In this document: one piece after another, positions 8,399-15,371 of the stretch
Position numbering within the stretch: position 1 is the first letter of the stretch
Layout of the letters: each line of letters opens with the position of its first letter
NCBI RefSeq assembly: GCF_901827175.1
Contig: NZ_LR594662.1
Span: 3,968,001 to 4,032,000, forward strand
Length of the DNA: 64,000 bases
From: Variovorax sp. RA8
Lineage (GTDB): Bacteria; Pseudomonadota; Gammaproteobacteria; Burkholderiales; Burkholderiaceae_C
Reading direction: 5' to 3'
Made by a program: the position numbers and the translations under genes
The notes under the pieces: model-generated
The model's database searches: none
What the model was told of the DNA's origin: nothing
The model's input: only the letters and a program-made list of their open reading frames with translations

Positions 8399-8863
8399 AT
8401 GAACAAGCAAATCAAAGAGCCCGGTACCGCGATGGCCGGGCTGGCCATGGCGACAGCGATGGCGGCACTGTTGTCGCTGGCGGGCTGCGGCACCTCCTGG
8501 GTCAGCAAGAACATCTCGGATGACGGCCTTGCAGGCGAGGTCGTCTTCCCTGACATCAAGAACGATGCCTGGCTGCAGGAAGGCACCTTTCCGAACCCTG
8601 ACAACCTGCGACGCGTTGCGCCCGGCGTCAGCAAGGACCAGCTCTACGATCTCGTGGGCCGGCCCCACTTTCGTGAAGGCCTGTTCGAGGTCCGCGAGTG
8701 GGACTACATCTTCAACTTCCGCCTCCCGGGAGGTGTCAAGACGTGCCAGTACAAGGTGATCTACGACACTGCGCTGCGGGCTCGAAGCTTCCATTGGCTG
8801 CCGGCGGATTGCGCTGAGGTGCTGAATGCGGCTTCGCCGCCGGACGGGCGCACCGGCGGATGA
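8399..8863 (+). CDS. BamE/SmpA-like lipoprotein, probable partner of the adhesin
   Basis: A 154-residue lipoprotein with a lipobox (LSLAGC) after a hydrophobic signal segment. The following domain resembles BamE/SmpA-OmlA: 'GVSKDQLYDLVGRPHFREGLFEVREWDYIFNF' (cut here for length: key parts are 'SKDQLYDLVG' and 'EWDYIFNF'). In Acinetobacter the analogous partner TpgA combines an SmpA-like domain with an OmpA-type peptidoglycan-binding domain and stabilises the adhesin. Here the OmpA part is absent. Position directly after the adhesin suggests a role in its assembly; that is inference. The ATG at 8399 is chosen because the lipobox spacing fits. Confidence 0.8.
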   Translation: MNKQIKEPGTAMAGLAMATAMAALLSLAGCGTSWVSKNISDDGLAGEVVFPDIKNDAWLQEGTFPNPDNLRRVAPGVSKDQLYDLVGRPHFREGLFEVREWDYIFNFRLPGGVKTCQYKVIYDTALRARSFHWLPADCAEVLNAASPPDGRTGG

Positions 8864-8882
8864 CACGCCTGCGGCATTGCGC

Positions 8883-10868
8883 TCAGGGCGCGTTCGACGA
8901 GTGCACGGAGAACGGCCGGAACGGCAAATCAAGCGACCCCGCGTACTCCCCCTCGGGCGTCAGCGTCGGGCAGCCGCCCTTGTCCTGCGGGCAGAACGAC
9001 GTCTGGTTCGAATTGCGCGGGTAGACCACGCTGCTGAAGCGGTAGTTCCTGATCGCCTTGCCCGTGTAGTCGGCCACCGTCACCACGCCGCCGGCCGTCG
9101 AGTACTGATCGGCCTCGGTCACCACGATCGGGTCGACGCGCGAGTCCGCCATGCGGCGTATCACCGATCCGCCGTTCTGGTCATCACTGAAGCCCACCCA
9201 GCCCCATGCACGGTCCCCGCGCGCGGTGAAGAGCACTGAATCGTTCGCGGTGTCACGGCGGCCGGGGAAGCCCTTCGACTTGGCGAGGTACGTCACGTTG
9301 CTGCCCAGCCCGGTGACCTTGCCCACGGGCTCGATGTCCGCCGGCTTCGGCGTGGTCGGCTTCGGCCCCGCGGCGTAGCGCCCGAGCGAGTAGATGTGCA
9401 ACTCGCCTTCGCGCGTCGCGATCCAGGCTCTCGCGTAGCGCGGCGTGGTCCGCCAGTATGGCGTGCCGGGGACGCGCTCGCGGTCGTCCTTGGACCAGTG
9501 CCCGAGTGTGGCGGTGGTTTCGACGGCCACCGGGGTCCCCGGTACCGTGACGACCTTTGCGACCACCGGCATCGAGCCGGGCGCCAGCGGGTAGGGCCAC
9601 TGGCTGGCACCCATGCCCAGCTTCTGGGTCTGCGCATTCTTCTCGGCCGTGTCGAGGTACATCGAATTGAAGTGGCGAAACAGCGGGCCGAGGTCCACAA
9701 AGGCTGCCGTCTTTTCCGATTGCGAGGTGACGACGGCCACCCCGCCCTTCGCATAGCGCTCGTAGAACTCGCCCCCGGGCAGGAACTTCGCGCGCTTGCC
9801 GGCCAGCGGTGAGCCCAGGGCGCCGATCGAGGAGATCTCCTTGCCGACCGGGTGCACTGTCATCGCGACCGGATCGATCCCGGTCGTGACCTTGATGGCC
9901 GTGGGTGCCGTCACGTTCGCCGGCAGGTCGACGTAGCCCACGACCTTCATGAAACCGATGCCGCCCTGATTCGGAAAGCCCGGCTTGGAGCCATCCATCC
10001 AGTCGTGCCACCAGTCGTACCAATCGTCTCTCTTTTCCCAGGTGCGGTTCATCGGCACGCCACCCAAGGCGATCACCGCAACCTGGCCCTTGAGGGCGAC
10101 CGTGTCCCAGATCGTCGCCAATGCGAACTCGGACATGGGCGTCACGGCGAGGGCCGTGGGCACCTTGCCGGCCGGCAGCCTCACGAAGGCGCGCTGCTGT
10201 GCGGTGTAGGTCCCGACGGTGTAGATGGTGGCGCCTTCGGTGGGGCTTCCCTGCGTCGCGACCAGCGACATGCGGGTAGAGGGTCCATCGGGACCGCCCT
10301 CCCCTCGGGTTTCCGCGATCGGCAGGCCGGCGGCGCTGTTGGGCGACAGCGCGCCGCGCGAGAAGTAGTCGCGCAGCGCCGGCGGAGACAGCGTCCGGTC
10401 TTGCCACAGCAGCTGGGGGCGCTGCATCCAGGTCTCGCGGTCGGTGGCCTGCGCCTGGAACCATGCGACCGAGCCGGCGACGGAGTTGGGCGTGTCGGGC
10501 GTCCCGATCGCCACGCCATGCGTGCTCACATAGGCGTTGTCGCGCGTGCTGCTTTCCTTGCCCAGCTGGTAGTACGTCTTGCAGCCGGGGCCGCCGCTGC
10601 AGTGCGAAATGGCGCCAATGTCCTCGCGCAGTGGCAGCGTGGGCACGCCAGCCTTCGATGCTGGCGGTCCGAATCGGTAGGCGACGCCTTCGTCCTGCCC
10701 GAACTTGTACGCCAGGGCACGGTAGGCGCTCGCGATGACCTTGCCCGAGGCGTCGACGATGTCTCCCCCAACCGCGGGCGCCTGGCCCTCGGGCAACTCG
10801 GATCCGGGCTTTCCGGCATGGCAAGGTCCAGCGAGCGCGAGAGCGAGCGAGGCGACGAAAAGCTTCAT
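8883..10868 (-). CDS. Secreted protein of unknown function (661 aa)
   Basis: The N-terminus is a clear Sec signal peptide (MKLFVASLALALAGPCHAGK, cleavage likely after CHA). The mature protein is about 640 residues, rich in Gly, Pro, Thr and beta-strand-like segments, with no membrane helix. Segments such as 'ALAVTPMSEFALATIWDT', 'PTAIKVTTGIDPVAMTV', 'GELHIYSLGRYA' and 'RAWGWVGFSDDQNGG' give a repetitive, propeller-like impression, but I cannot assign a family. Two Cys pairs near residue ~90 (CSGGPGC) and the C-terminus (FCPQDKGGC) could form disulfides. It runs convergent to the adhesin/lipoprotein pair with a 19-bp gap. Confidence 0.75.
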   Translation of the reverse strand: MKLFVASLALALAGPCHAGKPGSELPEGQAPAVGGDIVDASGKVIASAYRALAYKFGQDEGVAYRFGPPASKAGVPTLPLREDIGAISHCSGGPGCKTYYQLGKESSTRDNAYVSTHGVAIGTPDTPNSVAGSVAWFQAQATDRETWMQRPQLLWQDRTLSPPALRDYFSRGALSPNSAAGLPIAETRGEGGPDGPSTRMSLVATQGSPTEGATIYTVGTYTAQQRAFVRLPAGKVPTALAVTPMSEFALATIWDTVALKGQVAVIALGGVPMNRTWEKRDDWYDWWHDWMDGSKPGFPNQGGIGFMKVVGYVDLPANVTAPTAIKVTTGIDPVAMTVHPVGKEISSIGALGSPLAGKRAKFLPGGEFYERYAKGGVAVVTSQSEKTAAFVDLGPLFRHFNSMYLDTAEKNAQTQKLGMGASQWPYPLAPGSMPVVAKVVTVPGTPVAVETTATLGHWSKDDRERVPGTPYWRTTPRYARAWIATREGELHIYSLGRYAAGPKPTTPKPADIEPVGKVTGLGSNVTYLAKSKGFPGRRDTANDSVLFTARGDRAWGWVGFSDDQNGGSVIRRMADSRVDPIVVTEADQYSTAGGVVTVADYTGKAIRNYRFSSVVYPRNSNQTSFCPQDKGGCPTLTPEGEYAGSLDLPFRPFSVHSSNAP

Positions 10869-10927
10869 GAACGATGCAGCTTAAAAGAAAAGGCCGACTC
10901 CATGATGGGCCGGGCTTGGAAGTCAGC

Positions 10928-11608
10928 TCAAGAAGCCCCGGCAAGACGAACGGGCAATGAAGGCCGCGCCATCGAACGGGGCGGGCGGCCATCTTCCTTG
11001 CGCGGCTTGCGCTTGATCTTCACCCATTCGCTGGTGCGCACGCCGGGCAGGTAGATGCTGGAGCGCCGCTTGGCGATGAACGCCTCGGGGCCCGGGAGAT
11101 TCGCCGGCTGTTTGACCAGATGCGCCCCACCCTTGTCGGAGTACCTCACCACCAGGATGCCCCAGGGGGGCTCCCCGAACAGCCGCCCGAGCGCTGCCTT
11201 GCGCAGCATCAGCGGCTGGGTCGTGATGTCTACCCCTCGATCGACGAGAAGATCGAACACGCAATAGACCACCGGCTTCGCACTCACATACCAACAGCGA
11301 TGACGGGCGCGCTCGTGCAGCGCCTGGACATCGCTTCGACCCTCGTCGTCCAGGACACACACCTCGCCGTCGGTCACGTAGGGACCGCCAGCCACGCCCG
11401 ACAAGCTGTCGCCGAGCTCGGGAAACCACTTGGTCGCGTTGGCGCCGTTACGCGTTCTGAGCTGCGCGACGCCATCGCCGAACGCGGCGGTCATCCGCAA
11501 GCCGTGGTACTTCAGCTCATAGATCCAGCCGGGCTCGTGCAGGCCGAGCGAGCGCTCCGACAGGAGCATGGGCTTGAAATCTTCGAGACGGACCATGGCT
11601 GCGGGCAC
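10928..11608 (-). CDS. Minimal ATP-dependent DNA ligase-like nucleotidyltransferase, catalytic motif altered
   Basis: 226 residues matching only the adenylation domain of LigD-type ligases. Motif I is 'YELKYHGLR': the adenylated lysine is kept, but the usual Asp of KxDG is His. Motif III is present (VTDGEVCVLDD), as are motif IV (YCVFDLLVDRG), a motif IV-like E-x-x-x-A-K (PEAFIAKRR) and motif V (SEWVKIKRK). There is no OB-fold after motif V, so it is shorter than functional ligases. The start is GTG at 11608, 14 bp after the upstream stop; ATG at 11596 is an alternative. It ends a three-gene minus-strand run with two small proteins. Ligase activity is uncertain. Confidence 0.75.
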   Translation of the reverse strand: MPAAMVRLEDFKPMLLSERSLGLHEPGWIYELKYHGLRMTAAFGDGVAQLRTRNGANATKWFPELGDSLSGVAGGPYVTDGEVCVLDDEGRSDVQALHERARHRCWYVSAKPVVYCVFDLLVDRGVDITTQPLMLRKAALGRLFGEPPWGILVVRYSDKGGAHLVKQPANLPGPEAFIAKRRSSIYLPGVRTSEWVKIKRKPRKEDGRPPRSMARPSLPVRLAGAS

Positions 11609-11622
11609 GAACGCCCCCAGGC

Positions 11623-11820
11623 TCAGCGACGCGCGCCTTCTCCACGCTCCCCCAGCTTGCCCTCGGCCTGCAGATCCGCGACGGCCATGGCGAAGGCGAG
11701 CAGTTCGTCGGACAGCGGCGCCCCGGGCGCCAGGACGCCAACGCGCTCCGCGAGGGCCTGAAAGACCGCACGGGGGGACTCGGGGGCAGAGGGCACGGGG
11801 ATGTCGAGGTCTTCTGGCAT
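11623..11820 (-). CDS. Small acidic protein of unknown function (65 aa)
   Basis: The ATG at 11820 has a strong ribosome-binding site (AAGGAG, 5-bp spacing). The sequence has a helical core 'PRAVFQALAERVGVL' and 'LSDELLAFAMAVADLQAEG', with no cysteines, no signal peptide and no transmembrane segment. It lies between the small membrane protein (16 bp upstream) and the ligase-like gene (14 bp downstream), evidently as one transcription unit. No family recognised. Confidence 0.7.
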   Translation of the reverse strand: MPEDLDIPVPSAPESPRAVFQALAERVGVLAPGAPLSDELLAFAMAVADLQAEGKLGERGEGARR

Positions 11821-11836
11821 CGCAACTCCTTGTCGG

Positions 11837-12037
11837 CTACTGGGGCGGCGCGGCCGGCTTCTGCGGCGCCTGCTGGGTGGGCTCGTGCATCACCGGAGAG
11901 CGCTCCCTCGATTCGGAGAGCAGGTAGGTCGCCAGCACGGCCAGAACCACCAGGACGGCCACCATGATCACGCCCCAGCGGAAGACACGCTTGTCGTCGC
12001 GGTCGTTGCTCTTGGCCTGTGTCTGTCGAATAGCCAT
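11837..12037 (-). CDS. Small single-pass membrane protein (66 aa)
   Basis: A charged N-terminus (MAIRQTQAKSNDRDDKRVF) is followed by one strongly hydrophobic helix at about residues 21-41 (WGVIMVAVLVVLAVLATYLL). A Pro/Gln-rich tail of ~25 residues follows. The ATG is preceded by GGGAG at suitable distance. It is the first gene of the run leading to the ligase-like protein. Function unknown. Confidence 0.7.
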   Translation of the reverse strand: MAIRQTQAKSNDRDDKRVFRWGVIMVAVLVVLAVLATYLLSESRERSPVMHEPTQQAPQKPAAPPQ

Positions 12038-12337
12038 GGTCGCGGCTCCCTTGCATCGAATGCGCCAAGGCTACCCATCGCAGTTGCCTGCGCGTCGTCA
12101 GACAGGGACGCACAGCCCTGTACCGAAAAGCCAGCATAGGGGCCGGCACAGTCCATGACGCTAGCTTCGCGCCTGCACCTGAACCTCTGCAGAAGGCGTT
12201 TGCGGGTGCGTGCCTACAGAACGACGGCTCGCTGCCCGATCAATCGCGGACCGTGCGCGCGGGATACCTCGCATGCTGGGCATTCGAAGATCGGGCCGAC
12301 ATCCCCAGCCGTGTCGGCCGAGGCTTGGAGAACTGGA
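12038..12337. other. Intergenic region between divergent small-gene clusters
   Basis: 300 bp separating the minus-strand run (from 12037) from the plus-strand PRC-barrel gene (12338). Frames across it have no ribosome site or family match. It should hold both divergent promoters, but no consensus boxes stand out. Confidence 0.5.
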
Positions 12338-12685
12338 ATGACCACGACGACTTCCACTCACGACGTCATCTCGTCCGATCGCGTCGAAGGAACCACGGTC
12401 TACAACACGGCCGGCGAGAAGCTCGGCACCATCGACGATCTCATGATCGACAAGATCTCGGGCCAGGTCCGCTACGCCGTCATGGAATTCGGCGGTTTCC
12501 TGGGCATGGGCACAGACCGCTACCCGATCCCCTGGAACATGCTGGACTACGACACCTCGCAGGAGGGTTATGTGGTTCCGCTGGACAAGGCGACACTCGA
12601 AGGCGCGCCGAGCTATTCGGGAGACCGCGTGCCCGACTATGACGAGACTTATCGGTCCACAGTGGACAAGTACTACGGGCTTTGA
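12338..12685 (+). CDS. PRC-barrel domain protein
   Basis: 115 residues. After a Thr-rich start the PRC-barrel is evident: 'TTVYNTAGEKLGTIDDLMID', 'SGQVRYAVMEFGGFLGMG' and 'DRYPIPWNMLDYD'. A second, shorter part has 'YVVPLDKATLEGAPSY'. Stand-alone PRC-barrel proteins of this type are common near stress-response genes in Burkholderiales. The ATG at 12338 is chosen over more upstream in-frame starts because homologous-looking sequence begins there and GGAG lies upstream. Molecular role unknown. Confidence 0.85.
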   Translation: MTTTTSTHDVISSDRVEGTTVYNTAGEKLGTIDDLMIDKISGQVRYAVMEFGGFLGMGTDRYPIPWNMLDYDTSQEGYVVPLDKATLEGAPSYSGDRVPDYDETYRSTVDKYYGL

Positions 12686-12835
12686 TGCGCCACGGCCTGC
12701 GTGCGTGCCGCCGGCGCCTCATCTGCGCCGGCCCCCACGTCAGCCCCCTTCCCGCACGGCCTTGCGTCGGCGTCCGTCGTCAGCACTTTTTCACTGCCGG
12801 ACACTCCAAGCACAGAAACGCACAGGAGACGCAGC

Positions 12836-13012
12836 ATGGCAGACGACTTGAGCAACCGCGGCCCGCAGGATCGGTCGCGCATCGACGTCAGCGAGACGCA
12901 CGAGCTTCGCTACTGGACGAAGGAGCTGGGCGTCAGCGAGGCGCAGTTGAGGGCGGCGGTCGCCGCGGCAGGCACTTCGGTCGAGGCAGTCCGCCAATAC
13001 CTCGGGAAGTAG
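12836..13012 (+). CDS. DUF3606 domain protein
   Basis: A 58-residue protein that fits the DUF3606 pattern: 'IDVSETHELRYWTKELGVS' followed by 'EAQLRAAVAAAGTSVEAVRQYL'. This is a small helical, possibly nucleic-acid-related fold. The ATG has AGGAG 7 bp upstream. It is part of a series of short plus-strand genes (12338-13629) that look like a stress-gene neighbourhood. No function is established for the family. Confidence 0.85.
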   Translation: MADDLSNRGPQDRSRIDVSETHELRYWTKELGVSEAQLRAAVAAAGTSVEAVRQYLGK

Positions 13013-13040
13013 CAGCAAGATTGGCGGGCGTGGAGGAGCC

Positions 13041-13277
13041 ATGTCCAGGAACGTGGTGTTCGTGTATCGGGGCTATCACTTCCTCTGCAGCGCCGAGAAG
13101 CAGCGGCCGGGGCAGTTCCGGCCGGTCGTTGTCCGGCAGCTCGGATGGCCCAGCGAGAAGCTGGTGCCGCTCATGAACGATGCCGACCTCTGCCGCACCG
13201 AGGCGGAGGCCGTGCGGCATGCGGAGCAGCAGGCCATCCATTGGGCGGACAGTCGGGCCGAAGTGCACGAAATCTGA
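13041..13277 (+). CDS. Small protein of unknown function, paralogue of the one at 3065-3331
   Basis: 78 residues, with GGAG upstream of the ATG. 'FVYRGYHFLCSAEK', 'FRPVVVRQLG' and 'TEAEAVRHAEQQAIHW' line up with the 88-residue product at 3065-3331, so the two are members of one small family in this strain. The layout (two beta-strand segments then an amphipathic helix) suggests a compact alpha/beta fold. No signal peptide or known motif. Confidence 0.7.
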   Translation: MSRNVVFVYRGYHFLCSAEKQRPGQFRPVVVRQLGWPSEKLVPLMNDADLCRTEAEAVRHAEQQAIHWADSRAEVHEI

Positions 13278-13389
13278 GGCGACCCGCAGCGGAGTTCGCC
13301 CCCTTTGCCCTGCACCACGCGGCAGGCACGCCGCTCGCATGTCTTTGCGTTCGCACAAAATGTTCGCCGCTGGAAGAAAGGAGATGCTC

Positions 13390-13629
13390 ATGCCGATGGA
13401 ACTGCTCCGGCACATCGCGCAGCAACCGCTGCCCTACACCGTCTACGCCCCGGCCGAGCTCGACAAGCTGCGCGTGCTGCGCGCCGCCGAGCTCGTCAGT
13501 GCCTTCATCCCGCCGGCGGAGTCGCTTCCCAGCGGGTGCGAGAGCCACAAGCCCGCGCAGGTGCTGGCCATCACCCCGAAGGGGCAAAAGGCCCTCGAAG
13601 GCCAGTTGGAGGACGCCACCGGTCCCTGA
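13390..13629 (+). CDS. Small winged-helix-like protein (79 aa)
   Basis: The ATG at 13390 has AAGGAG at 6-bp spacing; two upstream in-frame ATGs are less well placed. The sequence 'YAPAELDKLRVLRAAELVSAF', then 'QVLAITPKGQKALEGQ', resembles the recognition helix, wing and last helix of a small winged-helix fold. There is no other domain. It could bind DNA, but that is only a fold-level guess. Confidence 0.6.
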   Translation: MPMELLRHIAQQPLPYTVYAPAELDKLRVLRAAELVSAFIPPAESLPSGCESHKPAQVLAITPKGQKALEGQLEDATGP

Positions 13630-13674
13630 GCGCGGTGGGTGGGGCCCATCCCTGGTTGCTTGAATTAGGGAAGT

Positions 13675-13690
13675 CACTGATCAATCAGTG
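13675..13690. promoter_or_regulatory. Short palindrome at the transporter-remnant junction
   Basis: CACTGAT - CA - ATCAGTG, 7-bp perfect arms. It sits just before the truncated substrate-binding-protein sequence, and may be a relic operator of a sugar-alcohol operon or simply mark the rearrangement point. Confidence 0.3.
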
Positions 13691-13921
13691 CATTCAAGTA
13701 CAGAAATCGGCAAATCACTCACCGCCGCGGCCCTGGCCGCCCATGCCGAGACCGAACTGGTCATTGCCACGGTGAACAACGGGCACATGATCGAGATGAA
13801 GAAGCTCACGCCGGCGTTCGAGAAGGCCCACCCCCAGATCAAGCTCAAGTGGGTCACGCTCGCCCGCTTCAAGGCGCTCTATGCCGGGCTGCGTCCGCTC
13901 TTCAGCTGGAAGGATGAGTGA
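13688..13921 (+). pseudogene. Remnant of a sugar-alcohol ABC transporter substrate-binding protein
   Basis: Only the first ~50 residues of a periplasmic binding protein remain: signal-peptide tail 'AAALAAHAETELVIATVNNG', then 'HMIEMKKLTPAFEKAHPQ' and 'IKLKWVTL', the usual opening of mannitol/sorbitol-binding proteins (SmoE-like). The normal protein is about 430 residues. After 'WVTL' the sequence runs into an unrelated tail that ends by overlapping the kinase start. No good start codon or ribosome site is present. The permease and ATPase genes that normally follow are missing, so a large deletion appears to have joined the two ends of the operon. Confidence 0.7.
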
Positions 13922-13922
13922 C

Positions 13923-14855
13923 ATGTTCGTGGTTTGCGGCGAAGCCCTGATGGATGTCTACGTGCTGGGAACGACGCCCACCGGCCTGCACCTGGACGCG
14001 CGCATCGGCGGCTCGCCCTTCAACGTGGCCGTGGGCCTCGCGCGGCTGGGTCGCCGCTCGGCGCTGCTCACCGGCCTGTCACGCGATGCGGCGGGGGAGC
14101 GGCTGATGCAGGTGCTGGCCGCGGAAGGCGTGGACACCCGCCTGGTACTGCGCAGCGATGCGCCAACCACCCTGAGCGTGGTGAGCGTCGACGCGGCCGG
14201 CGTGCCGCACTACGCCTTCTACGGCCACGGCGCGGCGGACCGGGCCATCGACACTGCCAGCCTGCCCGCCCTGCCGCCCGAAGTGCGAGTGCTGCAATTC
14301 GGTTCCTACGCGCTGGTGGCGGAGCCGGTCGGCAGCGCACTGCGCGCCCTGGCCGCACGCGAGCGCAACCGCTGCCTGGTGGCCTACGACCCCAACGTTC
14401 GGCTCAACGTCGAGCCCGATCTGGCGCGCTGGCGCACGACGGTCGAGGCCATGGCGGCGCTCTCGCACATCGTGAAGGTGAGCGACGAGGACCTGGGGTT
14501 GCTCTATCCGGATTCGGCGCCGGCCGAAATGGCCCGGCGCTGGCTGTCACTCGGCGTGCGGCTGGTCGTGCTCACGCGTGGAGCCCGGGGCAGTGAGGCC
14601 TGGACGCCGACACGGCACGCTGCCGAGGCTGCGGCCCCGGTCGAGGTGGTGGACACCGTGGGAGCCGGCGACACCTTCCAGGCCGCCCTGCTGACTTGGC
14701 TGGACGAGCAAGAGGCCCTCAGCGCCGCCGGCATCGAAGCGCTCGACGCCGCGCAGCTGGCGACGCTGCTGCGCTTCGCCGCCCGCGCATCCGCGATCAC
14801 CTGTTCGCGCCGCGGTGCCGACATGCCGCGGCGCAACGAGCTGCGGGCCGATTGA
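13923..14855 (+). CDS. Fructokinase, PfkB/ribokinase family
   Basis: 310 residues. Family signatures are 'GEALMDVYVLG' at the start, the Gly-rich 'GGSPFNVAVGLARLG', and the ATP/catalytic-base motif 'VDTVGAGDTFQAALLTWL', where the Asp of GAGD is the general base. Likely phosphorylates fructose formed by mannitol/sorbitol dehydrogenases, judging from the adjoining sugar-alcohol transporter remnant. Start at 13923 is preferred because GGAAGG lies 9 bp upstream; ATG at 13914 is the alternative. The rest of the pathway is absent here. Confidence 0.85.
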   Translation: MFVVCGEALMDVYVLGTTPTGLHLDARIGGSPFNVAVGLARLGRRSALLTGLSRDAAGERLMQVLAAEGVDTRLVLRSDAPTTLSVVSVDAAGVPHYAFYGHGAADRAIDTASLPALPPEVRVLQFGSYALVAEPVGSALRALAARERNRCLVAYDPNVRLNVEPDLARWRTTVEAMAALSHIVKVSDEDLGLLYPDSAPAEMARRWLSLGVRLVVLTRGARGSEAWTPTRHAAEAAAPVEVVDTVGAGDTFQAALLTWLDEQEALSAAGIEALDAAQLATLLRFAARASAITCSRRGADMPRRNELRAD

Positions 14856-14883
14856 TCGCCTCGGTGGCGCTCGCCGCAACGCG

Positions 14884-15228
14884 CTACAGGATCGAGTGAT
14901 CGGTGGTGAACAAGCAGGAGTCCGCATCCGAGTCCCGCGTACCGCATCCGGCCGTGGGGCCCGTGGCCGGCGGGTCGGCAGCCTCGCCCTCCCCGATGCC
15001 CACCGGCGTTGGCGGCATGCCGAAGGGCGCAAGGCCCTGCACCGCGCGCAGGGCCGAAGCGCCCTCGATCAGCGCCTCCGAATAGTCAGGCAGGCCCCGC
15101 GTCGAGGAATCCACCGGCCGGTAGACCAGGCACTCGTCCGAGTCGGCTTGAACAGCCTCCATCAGCACCCAATGAAATTCATTGAGTTCGAGTTCGAGAA
15201 CTGTCAGGGCAAGGTCACGGAGCGCCAT
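14884..15228 (-). CDS. Hypothetical protein (114 aa)
   Basis: The ATG at 15228 is preceded by AAGAGG. The N-terminal ~75 residues are helical and acidic (ALRDLALTVLELELNEFHW; YSEALIEGASALRAVQGLA). The tail is Pro/Gly/Asp-rich and low-complexity and ends 'DSCLFTTDHSIL'. No motif, signal peptide or membrane span. It lies alone between the convergent kinase gene and the degQ operon. No homology recognised. Confidence 0.6.
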   Translation of the reverse strand: MALRDLALTVLELELNEFHWVLMEAVQADSDECLVYRPVDSSTRGLPDYSEALIEGASALRAVQGLAPFGMPPTPVGIGEGEAADPPATGPTAGCGTRDSDADSCLFTTDHSIL

Positions 15229-15342
15229 GGGGAAACCTCTTGTTGAATGTCGCGAATTGTTACAGTCGGTTGATTATCGGCAAAGGTACTTTTGCACGGT
15301 GTCTCCTCCACGTGGTGGATGCCGGGGCGACATAGCGTGAAG

Positions 15343-15362
15343 GGCGCCGCAGTTGCGGCGCC
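15343..15362 (-). terminator. Hairpin downstream of the degQ-like gene
   Basis: GGCGCCGC - 4-nt loop - GCGGCGCC, an 8-bp perfect stem 10 bp past the protease stop codon. There is no clear T-run; likely the end of the regulator-kinase-protease transcript. Confidence 0.45.
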
Positions 15363-15371
15363 GCCCTCGCA

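Noticed and set aside
13688..13921. Independent 77-residue protein
   Set aside because: It matches only the signal-peptide end and first strand of a binding protein and lacks a ribosome site; treated as a remnant.
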